Shown: positions 25,890 to 37,963 of the stretch, piece after piece
Numbering within the stretch: the stretch's first letter is position 1
How the letters are laid out: every line of letters starts with the position of its first letter
From: Calvatia gigantea
Taxonomy: Eukaryota > Basidiomycota > Agaricomycetes > Agaricales > Lycoperdaceae
Reading direction: 5' to 3'
Length of the DNA: 64,000 bases
Assembly: GCA_025093985.1 (NCBI GenBank)
Contig: JACAAK010000006.1
Span: forward strand, 2,232,001-2,296,000
The notes under the pieces: model-generated
What the model saw: only the letters and a program-made list of their open reading frames with translations
Told to the model about the DNA's origin: nothing
Database searches by the model: none
Made by a program: the position numbers and the translations under genes

Positions 25890-27682
25890 GAACGTTAAGA
25901 ACGACAGGGCAGTCCACGCAGCGTTATTCTCGGCGGTGCTCCCCGTCGTTCTGCGCTTGTATTGCTCAAGTCCCATCACGTTCATTGATATCAAACTTGA
26001 TATTACCTATCTCCCACGGGCTCAGGACGGTGATTAATTGTGATCTATCTATATGAATCACCTTGGCTAAATTTTTTGTTGACCGGTATAATTGTAACCG
26101 TGCGAGTTGCTGTGCTGTCTCTGGCACATTCCACCGCTTTCCATCAAACTATAACCTCCTTCCTGCTGCCAACCTTGGCTATAATTTCCGTTCCCTCTTT
26201 TCATTTCATCAATCTACTCCTCATCAGAAGTCGCCATTACCTTTATGCCGCACATTATCAGCACACCCCGACGCGAGTCTAGCATCAATGAAATCTGCTC
26301 CCCCCGTTCATCATGTCACATCCACGCCAGCCGCTCTCCGGCCTTCCGATCTCAGATTCTCTCCGAGCCTCGTCCATGGGGACAACGAAAGCTTACGCAC
26401 GTTGAGAAATTGTTATCTTGTAGGCTCCCGGACAAGTCGCATCGATAAATTTGCTAAGCGACATGTTCCAAGGGAGTAGACCACACATGGAGGGGTCGGC
26501 CACAGGCACCACCTCGGGTAACCCCCCACCTGAAGCGACACTGTTCGGAATTTCTCCCAGAGACGGACCCAGTATAAGCATATGGAAGTTAGGTCACATG
26601 AAAGTGAGTAAATTGAATTCAGTGGCGTGACTGTTTTTCGCCACTCTTTCATGTCGTTACAGCTTGTCTCCAGCTCTAGATATTATCAGTACGCGATTGA
26701 GTGGATTGAAGCCCAGTGAACCGCTGTGGGACGCAGGATCCGCGAGGCAATGACCATTTCCGGCATCCCGATGTTGAAGGATATGGCATGCAGCAGGCAT
26801 GGAATCGCGGTTCACTCTGCTTGGTACAGCCGCTTTAGGAATCCCATTCACCAGTGTCACAGGCCGACAGCTGAGCCCCAGGTATGAACGCGACACGTAA
26901 ACTCTCGGGGTTGGTCTGGGCAAGGTATTATGGACGTACGTTCACCTTTCAGTGGGTCCTGATTTGAGACAACACTTGTAACCCACGGAGAGTGTTTTGT
27001 CTTTGATCAGCGCCCAGCTTTCTGTCATTGATTAGCGATAAGGGGCAGAATATTTTGAGTTACGCGAAATGCACCTTGAACCCACCGTCAATCAGATTGG
27101 TTCGGTAAAATAGAGGATTTCTTGGCTTTTCGGGAGACCATCTTTCCAAGCAGAACGTGCCTATCATACCAGGTGGTCCTTTATTGAGACCGTACGCATC
27201 GTCATACATTCCAGAATAACCTCAGATACGTTATGAGAGAATGTAGCGGGGAGAGCATACCGAATGTTCCATCTAAAGATCAGTGATCCCGCCACCGTTC
27301 GAGCATCTATTCATACTACCACTCGAAGGCTTTCATCACCTAATTTCAGCCTCGGCTTAATGCCCAACCGACAGGCTTTACCGAGGCTCGCTAATCTTGG
27401 ACCTTCCTAAATTGTGGCTCCGGTGCGTTGAAGGCACAGATTAGGAAGTAACCCTGGCGGTCTACCAGCGCTTGGCAGGTTGCACTATCCCAAAGCATTT
27501 GCCACAACCCCGTCAGGTTCATTAATTCCATAATCTAGAGCATATCTACGTTAATCATCTACTCAGATGAGATGGGAGAAATGCATAAAAGACGGCACCT
27601 CGATTTTCTGGTAGGTCCAACTTATTAGGCCTTCAAGTTTCATCTTGGTCCCCATTCTCACCTCTTCAGACCCTCATACCAA
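25890..27682. other. Intergenic region between monooxygenase copies A and B
   Basis: This is about 1.8 kb with no supported exon. Short frames on both strands lack splice logic or family resemblance. The last few hundred bases, with a pyrimidine-rich run just before the ATG at 27683, should be the copy B promoter. Confidence 0.4.
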
Positions 27683-29521
27683 ATGTCTCAGCAAGAACGC
27701 ACTCGCGTAGCTATAATGTGAATATTTTACCTACCTTTGAATTCACTGCTGACCACATGCATTTCTCCGGCAGAGGCGCTGGTATTGTTGGAGTAACGTT
27801 TGCTGTGGCTCTCAACGCCCTTGACAAGGACCATAAAATCGCAATAGACATATACGAGGCGGCACCAGAACTGGCAGAGATCGGTGCTGGAATCAATGTC
27901 TGGCCAAGGACCTGGGAATTGTTTAAGAAGGTTGGCCTTGGGGATACTCTCGTTCCATTTTTTGACCATCATCCCGACCTCGAGCCCCGTACGTTCTGCC
28001 CCTCGGGATTGCGCTGACTTAAGCTAATGCTCACGGCCCGCTAGGGATCATTTTTGGTCTTCGGAAGGGCGACCAGAAGAATGGATTCAAAATTTATGAC
28101 GTTATGAATAGCGGTGGGCGTTTTACTCCCTATTTTCGAATCACTTTCATTAATCTTGAGTTTAGGAGGCGCTCTGCGGATTCATCGTGCTGATCTGCAA
28201 AGAAGCCTTATTGAACACCTTCCTCTCCCCGGTTCTAAAGCAACGAACATCAATAGCCCATGCACCCTTCACCTCTCCCATCGCCTTGTTGACTACACGT
28301 ACAACAAATCGTCGTCCTCAAAGCCAATCACCCTTCACTTCGATGGCAAACCTTCCGCAACATGTGATCTCTTGATAGGCGCAGATGGTATCAAATCAAG
28401 CCTTAGGCAACTCTTCCTCACGCGACTACCGAATCCGCAAAAATATGGTAGTTACATGGAACCTAGCTGGTCGGGACTGGTCGCCTATCGTGGTCTAGTT
28501 CCCAAGGAGGAGCTTCAGAAGATACTCCCAGGACATAGAGCCTTGGAACATTCTGGATTGATGGTGGGTCTCAAAATTTTGTCCTCGGCGGTCTGAAAAT
28601 TAATTAGGGGCGAATGCGGCCAGTATGTTGGAAAGGATAAGGTGGGATTCATAGTCATACTGAGCGGTCAAAGTGGGCGCGGAAACTGACTTCTATCCAT
28701 TCATTTTCAGTATGCTGTCACATATCCGGTATCAGGAGGGAAATTCCTCAATATCGTCGCTATTGTCCGCGAGAAACCGGAAGGAGCGCTGTGGGAGGGC
28801 CCATGGAGGGTGGATGTATCCCAGCGCGACTTCCTCGATGTGTATGGCGGCTGGGATGAAGAGGTCAGCGCACTTGTACATGTATGTATAGCTTCGGGTC
28901 ATCGACGTTCTGTGTCAGCATTGCTTACTGGTCCGGACTAGTGTGTTAAGCAGCCGACGAAATGGGCGTTGCATCATTTGGATCATTTGAATGTTTTCGC
29001 CAAAGGAAGGGTGTTTTTGATGGGTGACGCCGTATGTTTTCAGCAACTCATACCTACTCTTCACTAATGGCCCACAGGCACACGCAATGCTTCCACACTT
29101 GGGCGCAGGAGCCAGCGTAGGCATCGAGGTATAGCGCATTTCCCCTCACCTACGTACAGGTCACTCACGATGTTTTAAACTTCGTCTATAGGACGCGTAC
29201 ATCCTCGCGTCCCTCCTCACTCATTCCTCTACGCCACGTGTTCTCTCGGCGCAATACACCAATCACCTCGCAGACATATATAATACTATGCGGGTCCCAC
29301 CCGCCATCGCAATGTCAAAGGCCACAATTGAAACGGGTTACCTCTGCGACCTTGAGACGCCCGGGTTCGCACAATTCGGGCAGGGTGACGACGTCCCGAA
29401 GGAGATGTTGATAGAAGCGGCGCGGGCCGCGGAGAGGAATTGGGCTTGGACGACAACGGATCCCGAAGAAGATCGCAGAATGGCTGTGGAGCTCCTCGAT
29501 ACTCCCAGGGTCATGTTGTAG
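27683..29521 (+). CDS. FAD-dependent aromatic hydroxylase, salicylate-hydroxylase-like (copy B)
   Basis: This copy has the same architecture and intron positions as copy A. Exon 1 (MSQQERTRVAI...) is interrupted by an intron that restores IGAGIVGVTFAVALNAL. The DG motif CDLLIGADGIKSSLR, the six-residue micro-exon YVGKDK, the NADPH-binding-region-like YPVSGGKFLNIVAIVRE, and the GD motif FLMGDA/AHAMLPHLGAGASVGIEDAY are all present. The C-terminus is WAWTTTDPEEDR...PRVML, stop at 29521. No stop or frameshift interrupts it. By eye its closest relative in the window is copy D on the opposite strand (shared ALRIHRADLQ, EHPGLM/EHSGLM and IAMSKATIxTGYLCDxETP), not its neighbour A. It lies about 1 kb upstream of the GH1 gene on the same strand. 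The expected reaction is ring hydroxylation of a phenolic acid; the true substrate is unknown. Confidence 0.88.
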
Positions 29522-30502
29522 GGTGTAGGCTTTGCACGAGAATCAGAAGACATGGAGCTGTATGAGCACCCTTGTACTGTCCTTAATAATTTCTTCATTT
29601 TTTAAGTTATCAGTAGTAATTGCACGTTCTACAAAACTTACTTGCAGTTTGGAAAACCATTGAATCACAATGTAATCAGCGTAGAGCAAACCTGAGATCT
29701 GAACGCTGGGTAAGAACAATCGTGTGAATTAAATCATTCAATTTCGCCAAGGTCACCCTTCTCCGATTACCTAAAACGTCAACCAGCTGGGGGCGTTCTC
29801 CGAGCATTCCCTGTAGTTCTTCACTCCGGCGTTGGCGTTGGGCCTATTCGGCTCAAGTTCGTTTCTTCCTTCTGGCCTACGGCAAAGCACCCAATGCGAT
29901 TGATCAAGATGCTTGTTTCACCGCGGTGTGGAATGCGCAGCTCTTTGTGGCCTATTCCAAACTTACCCGAACTTTGCTTTCATTAACAAGTCATAAACTA
30001 ACGCTTTGAATTACCTGGGTGGTATGTATCATATCTCGAAGTCGTTCTTCTAGTGTGAAGAATTTTGATATACTCCTCACAGATGCTCACCAGTACCGCT
30101 GGAAACTCACTCAGGTCACGCCTTCGGGTCATTTTCTCCTTGGAAGCCTCTGTTCCCAGATAGACCACGAGCAAAAACCCACATATCGAGGCAACAAGAA
30201 GCATTGCGCATTGCGTTGAAGACGCCTGACCATCCACACGCTTCTTTTCGACTTCTTTTGGTCGGGCCGGTTAGTCACATTGTACCGGCTGTGGGACCAC
30301 GGATAATTATTCTTGTAAAGATGCATGAAATCCGAGTTCTGGAACGCCTCATTGCATTTTGTGCGGGGTTACCTTCTATCGTTACTCCAATAAAAAGCGT
30401 GGTGTGCAACGATGCGAAATGTGGAACAAAGCTCCAAAGGCACAATTCTATCGCCAACCCATAGGAGATATTTGTCGGCTCAACTGCCCAGGGACGAAGT
30501 TG
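29522..30502. other. Spacer upstream of the GH1 gene
   Basis: This is about 1 kb between copy B and the beta-glucosidase. A minus-strand 79-codon frame at 29998-30237 begins with a hydrophobic stretch (MLLVASICGFLLVVYLG), but I cannot extend it through introns, so it is not called. The region should hold the GH1 promoter. Confidence 0.35.
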
Positions 30503-33289
30503 ATGATGAACCCGAGCCCGAATCTCTGTTGGACGTCCCGGTTCATTGGACTGTTCCTTTTCTTAATTGGCAACTCCTATGCACAGAGTGCAGCACCAAC
30601 TACAGCCTCTGCTATCGTTTCGGGAACAGCGCTACCTCACTCGAGCACGGCCAGGGGGTCGGCTATTTTAACGGCGACCGCGAGGTCTAGTAACGTACCC
30701 TCAACTGTTTCGAGCGTAAGCTCTGCTGCAACCCCCCTTCCGCTCTCTGCGAGCTTCCCGCGTGTTGGCTCTGTACCCCAGGATTTTTCACCTCAGGGTC
30801 TTGAGAACCTTTGGAGCATCGTTCGTTCTCATTTTTCCTAACGCTGGTTCTTCTCACCTGCTTACCCTCTTTGAATAATCACATAAAGGTCGGAGGTGCA
30901 ATCCAATCACCACCAATCACCACTACCGCTGCCCCTTCCCTCCCGATCCCTGTACCATCGCCGCCTCCAGCCCTATACCCATCCTGGTTCGCCCCTGAGC
31001 CAAAGGATATTATGCCAAGATTGAAGCTGCCAGAGGGTTTTAAGTTCGGGGTTGCAACAGCCGCATATCAGGTTGAGGGCGCCGCAAAAAGTGAAAATAA
31101 AGGACCTACAATGTGGGATTGGAATAGCCGTCAACCTGGAGGAGTTGTTGACGGAACCACTGGTACGTTGGACGTTGACGTTCAAGAGGTCCGCTGAAAT
31201 TGATGTTAGCGATTCACAGGTGATGTTGTGGACCTACAATACTTCTTGTATAAGGAGGATGTAGCAAGGGTTGCGGCAATTGGCCTTAATGCCCACTCGT
31301 TGTCGTACGTATCCCCTGACACACTTTGCATAAGAGATAGGTTAAATGTAGGTATAACAGGATCTCGTGGGCCAGAATATTCCCGTTCGGAACGGCAGAT
31401 TCGCCGATCAACCAGGCCGGTTTGCGCCACTATTCTGATTGTGCGCGTCCGCAAATCATTCCTGCTCTTCATCGACGATGGGCTGATTTTCGTGAATAGT
31501 AATTGACACCCACTTGGCTAGCGGAGTGGAACCTGTTATTACTCTTTGTCAGTCTTCTCTGTGCCTTCCTGTACGCCACTGAGGGGCGCCGGTTTTAGTC
31601 CACTGGGACGTTCCATTAGCTTTACAAGCCTACTATGGCGGCTTTACCTCGCCCAGGATTGTAGATGATTTCATTCAGTACGTCATGGTCTCTATCTGGT
31701 GCCCTGTGTACCTGCGAACTGAAGAAAAAATATGGTAGTTACGCCAAGACCGTCTTCCAAGCTTATAACGGACGAGTGAAGACGTGGTACACGTTCAATG
31801 AACCCCGTGTTTACTGTAGCCAGCTTGGTGGATATCCATTCAGTGGGTGGCGATCCGGAGGTATTGATGATCCCCAGCGCTGATTATGGGGCATAGATGC
31901 CTCGCTCCCTGCCGAGTTTAATGCAACGACTGCAGTGTATCACTGCACGTACAACCTGCGTGCGTAACAGACCTACCATTCCATTGCTTCGTCATTGCTC
32001 ATCCTACGATCAGTGAAGGCGCATGCCGGCGCAGTCAAAGGTACAAGCGTTTGCACTCCGGCGATATGCCGTTAACAACCCTTTCCCAGCTTTCAGGCAA
32101 ATGAAGATCAAAGGCGAAATTGCCTTCAAAAACGACGATTTCGTGTAAATATCTCCCCTTATTGTTCACTTATCATGTCGCTTATAATGCATTGCTCCAA
32201 ACAGTGGCATGCCATGGCGGGGGAACAGCACTGAGGACCGGGAAGCTGTCGAGCGTCACGCTGCATTCCGTATCGGCGTCTTCTCCGACCCTGTATACAA
32301 AACTGGGGACTGGCCGAAAATCATGACCGACACCCTCCCTTCAGAGATCTTACCAAGGTTTACGAAGGAAGAGAAGAAGGACTTGCTTGGTTTGGTCCCC
32401 TCTCCTACCCACAAATCTGTTGTATGGCTCATGACTGCCATTGGTCACATTTGCAGGTTCAGCGGATTTCTATGCGATAGATGCATACAGAACCTCTTGG
32501 GTAACCGCGCCTGAAGAGGGTATCACCGCGTGCTTGAATGATAGGGCTCACCCCCTCTGGCCCGAGTGTCAAGACATTAGGCTCTTTGATTCGAATGCAG
32601 GTTGGGCGGGCGGACCTAGCCCGGATCCTGCATCTGAGTCTTGGCTGCAAGCCACACCACAGTTTTTGCGAGGATCCTTGAAGGAACTACAAAACCGATG
32701 GCCGACCAAGAAAATGGTAAGTTCCCTGATCCTCTGGCGCTCGTACTTGAATCAAAGTCGTTCCTGCGTATAGTATATCTCCGAGTTTGGGTTCGTTGAA
32801 CCCTTTGAGCAGTTGAGAAGTCCTTTATTCAGGATCACAGAGGATGTAACAAGGACGAGTAAGCCTGCTTTTTTTGTACTTTACAGGCAGAAATTTGATC
32901 TTGGCAGATTATTACATGACGTACTTGGGGGAGATTCTGTTGGCTATTCACGAAGACAAGCTCCCAATTCAAGGCATATTCGCATGGGGTAAGGCACTCG
33001 CAACACTGGCAATGATTACCTGACACAGTTACCTCCAAAGCTATGATCGATAATGCTGAATGGAGTTCTGGGACAAGCGCAAGGCGAGTTGTAGCCCTAT
33101 GTTTGCTCAACTTCGCTATAACCTCTGTTCACCCAGGTTTGGGATTCAGCACGTCAACTACACCACCTTGGAGAGGACCTACAAGCGCTCCGCCTTTGCA
33201 CTCTGTAAGCCCTTATCTCTTTCGCATTATAACCCATTTCCCTGATTTTTCTTGAAGCCGAATTTTACCAAACCCATAAAGGCGATTAA
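30503..33289 (+). CDS. Secreted GH1 beta-glucosidase
   Basis: This is a glycoside hydrolase family 1 enzyme, expected to release glucose from beta-glucosides. The ATG at 30503 opens a signal peptide ([14 protein letters not shown]) and a Ser/Thr/Pro-rich leader, so it is secreted. About 14 exons splice to one frame. The core begins [20 protein letters not shown], then [34 protein letters not shown] and the acid/base motif TFNEP (31791-31805). The nucleophile region [11 protein letters not shown] (Glu codon 32783-32785) replaces the commoner TENG form. [16 protein letters not shown] follows, with the conserved late Trp region. The stop is at 33289 after YQTHKGD. One intron near the end uses a GC donor (33084-33136). 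Nothing disrupts the gene. It lies between two pairs of aromatic hydroxylase genes, which suggests aromatic beta-glucosides as substrates, but that is inference. Confidence 0.9.
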
Positions 33290-34152
33290 TTCCACTTAGC
33301 GTTCAATGTTCAACACTGCACACTGCCTTGACGAACCCATGTTTCTGAATAAGATACACATACAACGGCCTACATTACACGACTGCCACTCTCCAAAATA
33401 ACTAACTGTTGGGGTGTGAACACTCTGGCGTCTCGCGCCTATGCGTATATGATACCCCGGGTTGACATGACAAAGCAAGTCAAACGAACGCAACTAGACC
33501 GCCTATCACGCGCACAGCAAGTCCCCAAGTTGCACTCTCGAGTCAATCTACTCCCGAACACACCAGTTCTATCATCGCTCATGTCATTGTCATGATCGAT
33601 GCTTGCTCCGGGTAGGATTGGTACCATCGCCAAACAAACCAGGATGAGTTTTGTACATGTCCGGTTCGTGACGCCAATACTTGCTAAGTGAAGGGAAGGA
33701 CATAATCCTCATTCCACACCCAAACTCGGGCACCATACGTCAACCAATCACACTTAACATTTCGTGAGAAGTAAAGACCCCACACTTGACCAATCCACAC
33801 ATCCAAGCTTCACGTATTCCAACTTCCAGCATCGTGAAGACCCGACCGACTTCCATGTCCTCGAGTTCCCTCTGCTGTTCCTCAACCATTCTCTATGTTC
33901 ATCGCTATATCCGTGGGGTGAATGGCCCTAGCTACTTTTTGGAAGCTATTTTCTGGAAGTTGAGCACTAGACTCGTTTTCAACCAAACTAAGGCCACTTT
34001 CTACAACATACTGATTTGAACTAAGTCAGGCGAGGTGCTCCCCTCACTTTAATTGTCATTCTTGACATTATTCTGTAATAAAAATAGTTTACAGCGGAAT
34101 AGGGCACCGCCTCCAAAGCAGCCACCCACCACCTCACGTCTCGTTGAGCACT
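33290..34152. other. Spacer between convergent GH1 and monooxygenase C
   Basis: This is the 3' intergenic region between a plus-strand and a minus-strand gene, so it should hold both terminators. No exon or repeat is recognised. Confidence 0.4.
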
Positions 34153-35974
34153 TTACAGCCCAGCACTCTTCTCCTTCTCCACCAACAACTGTATAGCCCT
34201 CTGGCGGTCCTCGTTAGGATCGGTCGTTGTCCAAGCAAAGTTTTTCTCTGAAGCCCGGGCAGCTTTAAGCAACAAATCCATTGGAATTTCATCACCCTCC
34301 TTGTACGGCTCGAACTCAGGTGTCTCGAGAGAGCAGAGATATCCGTCCTCAGTGGAGTTCCTTGACATAGTAATGGCGCGTGGAACACGGATGGTGTTGT
34401 AGACATCAACGATTTGTTTCACGTATTCTGGCGAGGTGCCAGGGAGCGTAGAAGGATGCGTAAGGAGGGCTGCAAGTATATATGCGTCCTGTTGTATACG
34501 AACAGTCAATACGGGACGACTCGGGAATACATGAAAGGTAGAGGGCGCACCTCGATGCCTACGGTCGCTCCAGCACCTAAATGTGGAAGCATTGAATGTG
34601 CCTGTAGATTTTCTCAACAAGGGCACATAATCGTCTTTCAAAGACACAGACAGCATCACCCGTAAGAAAGACTTTTCCTCTGGCAAAGACGTCCAAATGA
34701 TCCAAATGGAACAGTGCCCATTTCGCCGGGTTTTTTATGCACTGTTACTTGGGGATTAGCATGGCGGGAAGAGAAAAGGAACATGATACGCACACGTAAA
34801 AGTGCCAGGACTTGTTCATCCCACCCGACGTGAGCATCGAGGAGTTCCTTTTGGGGGACTTCTACCTTCCAAGGACCCTCCCACGCTGCACCTTCCGGCG
34901 CCTCGCGCACAATGGCAACAACGTTGATGGATTTTCCCCCTGACACTGGGTACACGGTCAAGTACTGGACAGGGAAATTGGCATCAGATTTCGAATGCGG
35001 CTTCTGATCCAAGGAATGACTTGCCTTAGTCCTCCCACTGTACTGATCACATTCACCTCCAGTTAACACTCAAAAACGCGGAGCGAGATGTGCATACTCA
35101 CCGTCAACCCAGAAACTTCCAAAGCACTATGTCCTGGGAATACCTTTTGCAACTCTTCCTTAGGAACAAGTCCGCGATAGGCCACTAATCCAGACCACTT
35201 ATTGTCTATGTACCTCGCATACACTGGCGCATTCGGTAATCGCGTTAGGAAGAGCCTTCTGATATGTGATTTAATACCGTCTGCGCCTATTAGGATGTCA
35301 CATGTCGCTGAAGACTTATCAGCGAAGTGAAGGGTTACCGGGCCCGGGGACGACGGCTCGGTGTAGTCGACAAGGCGATGGTTGAGATGAAGGATGCATG
35401 GACTGTTAACAACTGCTGCTTTGGATCCTGGTAGGGGAAGGTGCTTGATGAAACCCTGTTGAAGGTCGGCGCGGTGAATTCGAATTGCGCCCCCTAATTA
35501 ATCAGTAAAGTTATTGAAGCAAGAAGAAAAGGGTATACCGTTATTCATGGAGTCATAGAGCTTGAATCCATTTTTCTGGTCTGCTTTCCAAATTTGGAAA
35601 ATAAGACCTTAAGAACGCTCCGTGTGAGTTCCCTGTGCTCAGAAAGGGTGATAAAATGATCCGTACGGGGCTCAAGGTCGGGCGCGTGGTCAAAGAAAGG
35701 CAGGAGAGTTTCTGCCAGGCCAAGCTTTTGAAAAATCTCCCATGTCTTTGGCCAGACGTTTATCCCGGCACCGATCTCTTCCAGCTCAGGAGCGGCTTCA
35801 TACAAGTCTATGGTGATCCTCTGGTTTTTGTCAAATGCATTGATAGCCACGGCCAGCGTCAGGCCGACCACACCAGCGCCTCTATTGGTCCAATGCAAGG
35901 TCAGTATTCGGCCTGCGAACTTGGAGTTTGGAACATTACATTATGGCTACGCGAATGCGTTCATGTTGAGACAT
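34153..35974 (-). CDS. FAD-dependent aromatic hydroxylase, salicylate-hydroxylase-like (copy C)
   Basis: The start at 35974 (MSQHERIRVAI...) is followed by the family's conserved first intron, which restores IGAGVVGLTLAVAINAF. Visible motifs are EIGAGINVWPKTW, QIWKADQKNGFKLYDSM, the DG motif CDILIGADGIKSHIR, YPVSGGKSINVVAIVRE, and the GD motif FLTGDA/AHSMLPHLGAGATVGIEDAY. The C-terminus FAWTTTDPNEDR...KSAGL ends at 34153. All splice junctions I checked keep the frame. Within the GD segment Thr-Gly-Asp replaces the Met-Gly-Asp of the other copies, and Ser replaces Ala in AHAML. It converges on the GH1 gene and lies downstream of copy D on the same strand. Predicted to be a cytosolic flavoenzyme; the substrate is unknown and may differ from B and D. 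Confidence 0.87.
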
Positions 35975-37963
35975 TTCGTCAAGGAAGACGGTAGGGAAGG
36001 TCTATGCCGAAGGTGAGGAAACCAAGCGAGAAGAGGAATGTCTTTATAGTATGTGACATGTTGCCACCGGAAGTCCGCTGCCGGATACGAACATCCTCAA
36101 GAAAGGCCATAAAAACAGTCACCTTGCATGGTCATACGGATGGTCAGTGGGAATACCATGTCCGAGCTAGAGAAAGCCGAAGCTTCCATACCTGGGTCTT
36201 GTATCATAATCCGATACGGTGGCCCGGCCCTTCAATGACCTGAAACACCTTTAAGCTTTTGAAGCAAATAGATCCTGTGTTTCCACATTTATTTTCAGCC
36301 CCATTTATCCTACGAGAACGGCTATACAACAGGCGTAGCAGAAGAGGTGATTATGTCTCAAAATGTTGGCACAGGACAGATCAGACATACTCTCATACAA
36401 CCCTTTATGAGATTTCTAACCACGGCTTTTTTTCGTTGGGGTGTCAAACCCTAAGGCTATGACTAAGATCATAGATAAACGCCGGGATAAAATAGATCGC
36501 TACGGTGTTCGAAATTTGGCAAGCTTCCGCTTGAAGTATCTTCCTGCGGATAAAAGATTTTGCGCTGTGTGAACGTCCCTCAGATTGGACAGGTCACCAG
36601 TTTTTCGCTCCGTCTCATCTGAGAGGGACTGAAGACTTACATGCTCGCCAGGTTGTTGGCCATTGCACAGCACGCCAAAAGTCCATTCGGATGTGGGGCA
36701 CGCCCTCCGTTGACACCTTCACATGTGTTATCATCGTTGAACTCAAACGACTCAGCAAAACGACAGGGTTGGATGCTTCAATGCTTTGAAAATTGGAGCG
36801 AAGACTCTCAGGCCACTTACCCTCGAGATGGGTCGGGCTGGATGCGTTCCAGCCAACAACGTGTGATAAGTGCCGATGTGGCCTTTGCCTAGTGGGTCTG
36901 TAGGGATTCAACTTCCCCCACATTATTTGAACTATGCCCTTTTGCTTGGATCCTCGTCATTGGGCGTATGGAAAACACGCTCAATATGAAGTCTCTGATC
37001 ACATTTCTAGTGCCCGCAGTTGCGGTTTTCCCAAGAAAACAACCCAATCCGACTCTTTTCAATCATCGACAGTATATCGGTCGTCAGAATCACTTTGGCT
37101 ATCAATGCAACTCCACTCCCGCGCTGGCTCGATGTGAAGTCTGGTGCTACTGAGGTCTTCCTGTGTATAGCATGGAATTGTGTACGGCGATTTCTGTTCA
37201 CTTGTGGTCTACTGAGTCTGTTCGGATAGTCCCAATCAACAACCAGTGCCACCCCATTGATACGCGTCTAGGACCTCGAATGGGTTGAAGTAACAAGCAA
37301 TGGGCAATATGACGGTCACCGTTCTTGGCTAAGTTTCGTTACGAGAAAAAAGAAGTGATGGTGGGTTGTAACGGGAGGCCGGGCCAGGGGCATTTCATTC
37401 GCCGCCCACGGGTATTTGGTTAACAATCAAACACTGATTTTAGCGCATCAGTATCCCCGGCCATTAGAAGCTACCTGCCGAAGAATGCCACCGCGGCTCA
37501 TCTGGAGAAGACCATACTCAGAGTGTAGCCTACTCCCAAACAATCTAGAATTACTGTTGTGCTAAGCACTGAAGCCTTGCCATGTTTTCATGCTGTGAGA
37601 AGTAGCGCATTGCGGGGCCCTCGTTCTACTTCGCGCTGATTCCGATTCCGTCTGCCTCCGCGGAATTGCGGCTTATCCGCAACCTGAGTGGTGATAGATT
37701 GGTGATGGATTCAGAATGGAACGGCTTTGTTGCAAGATGAATCAAGCGAATCTTGCACTACCGAGTGTCGTAATGGGCCACCGTTCGAAGCCTCAAGGCG
37801 AACTAGAAATTTTATCAACGAGGATAGTTGAATAACTTTCGTGTTTATCAATCAATCTGTGATGCCACTTGATAGATATTAAATATTCTTTTTGAGAAGC
37901 AATACACAGCGAAATGCAAGGGTTTCGACGTAAACCCCGAGTTGCTTCTCCCTCTGGTGTATC
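35975..37963. other. Intergenic region between monooxygenase copies C and D
   Basis: This is about 2 kb with no supported gene. Short frames on both strands have no recognisable motif. The 35975-36400 part should contain the copy C promoter. I see no terminal repeats. Confidence 0.4.

Noticed and set aside
29998..30237. 79-codon minus-strand frame with a hydrophobic start
   Set aside because: Could not be extended through splice sites, and it overlaps the presumed GH1 promoter.
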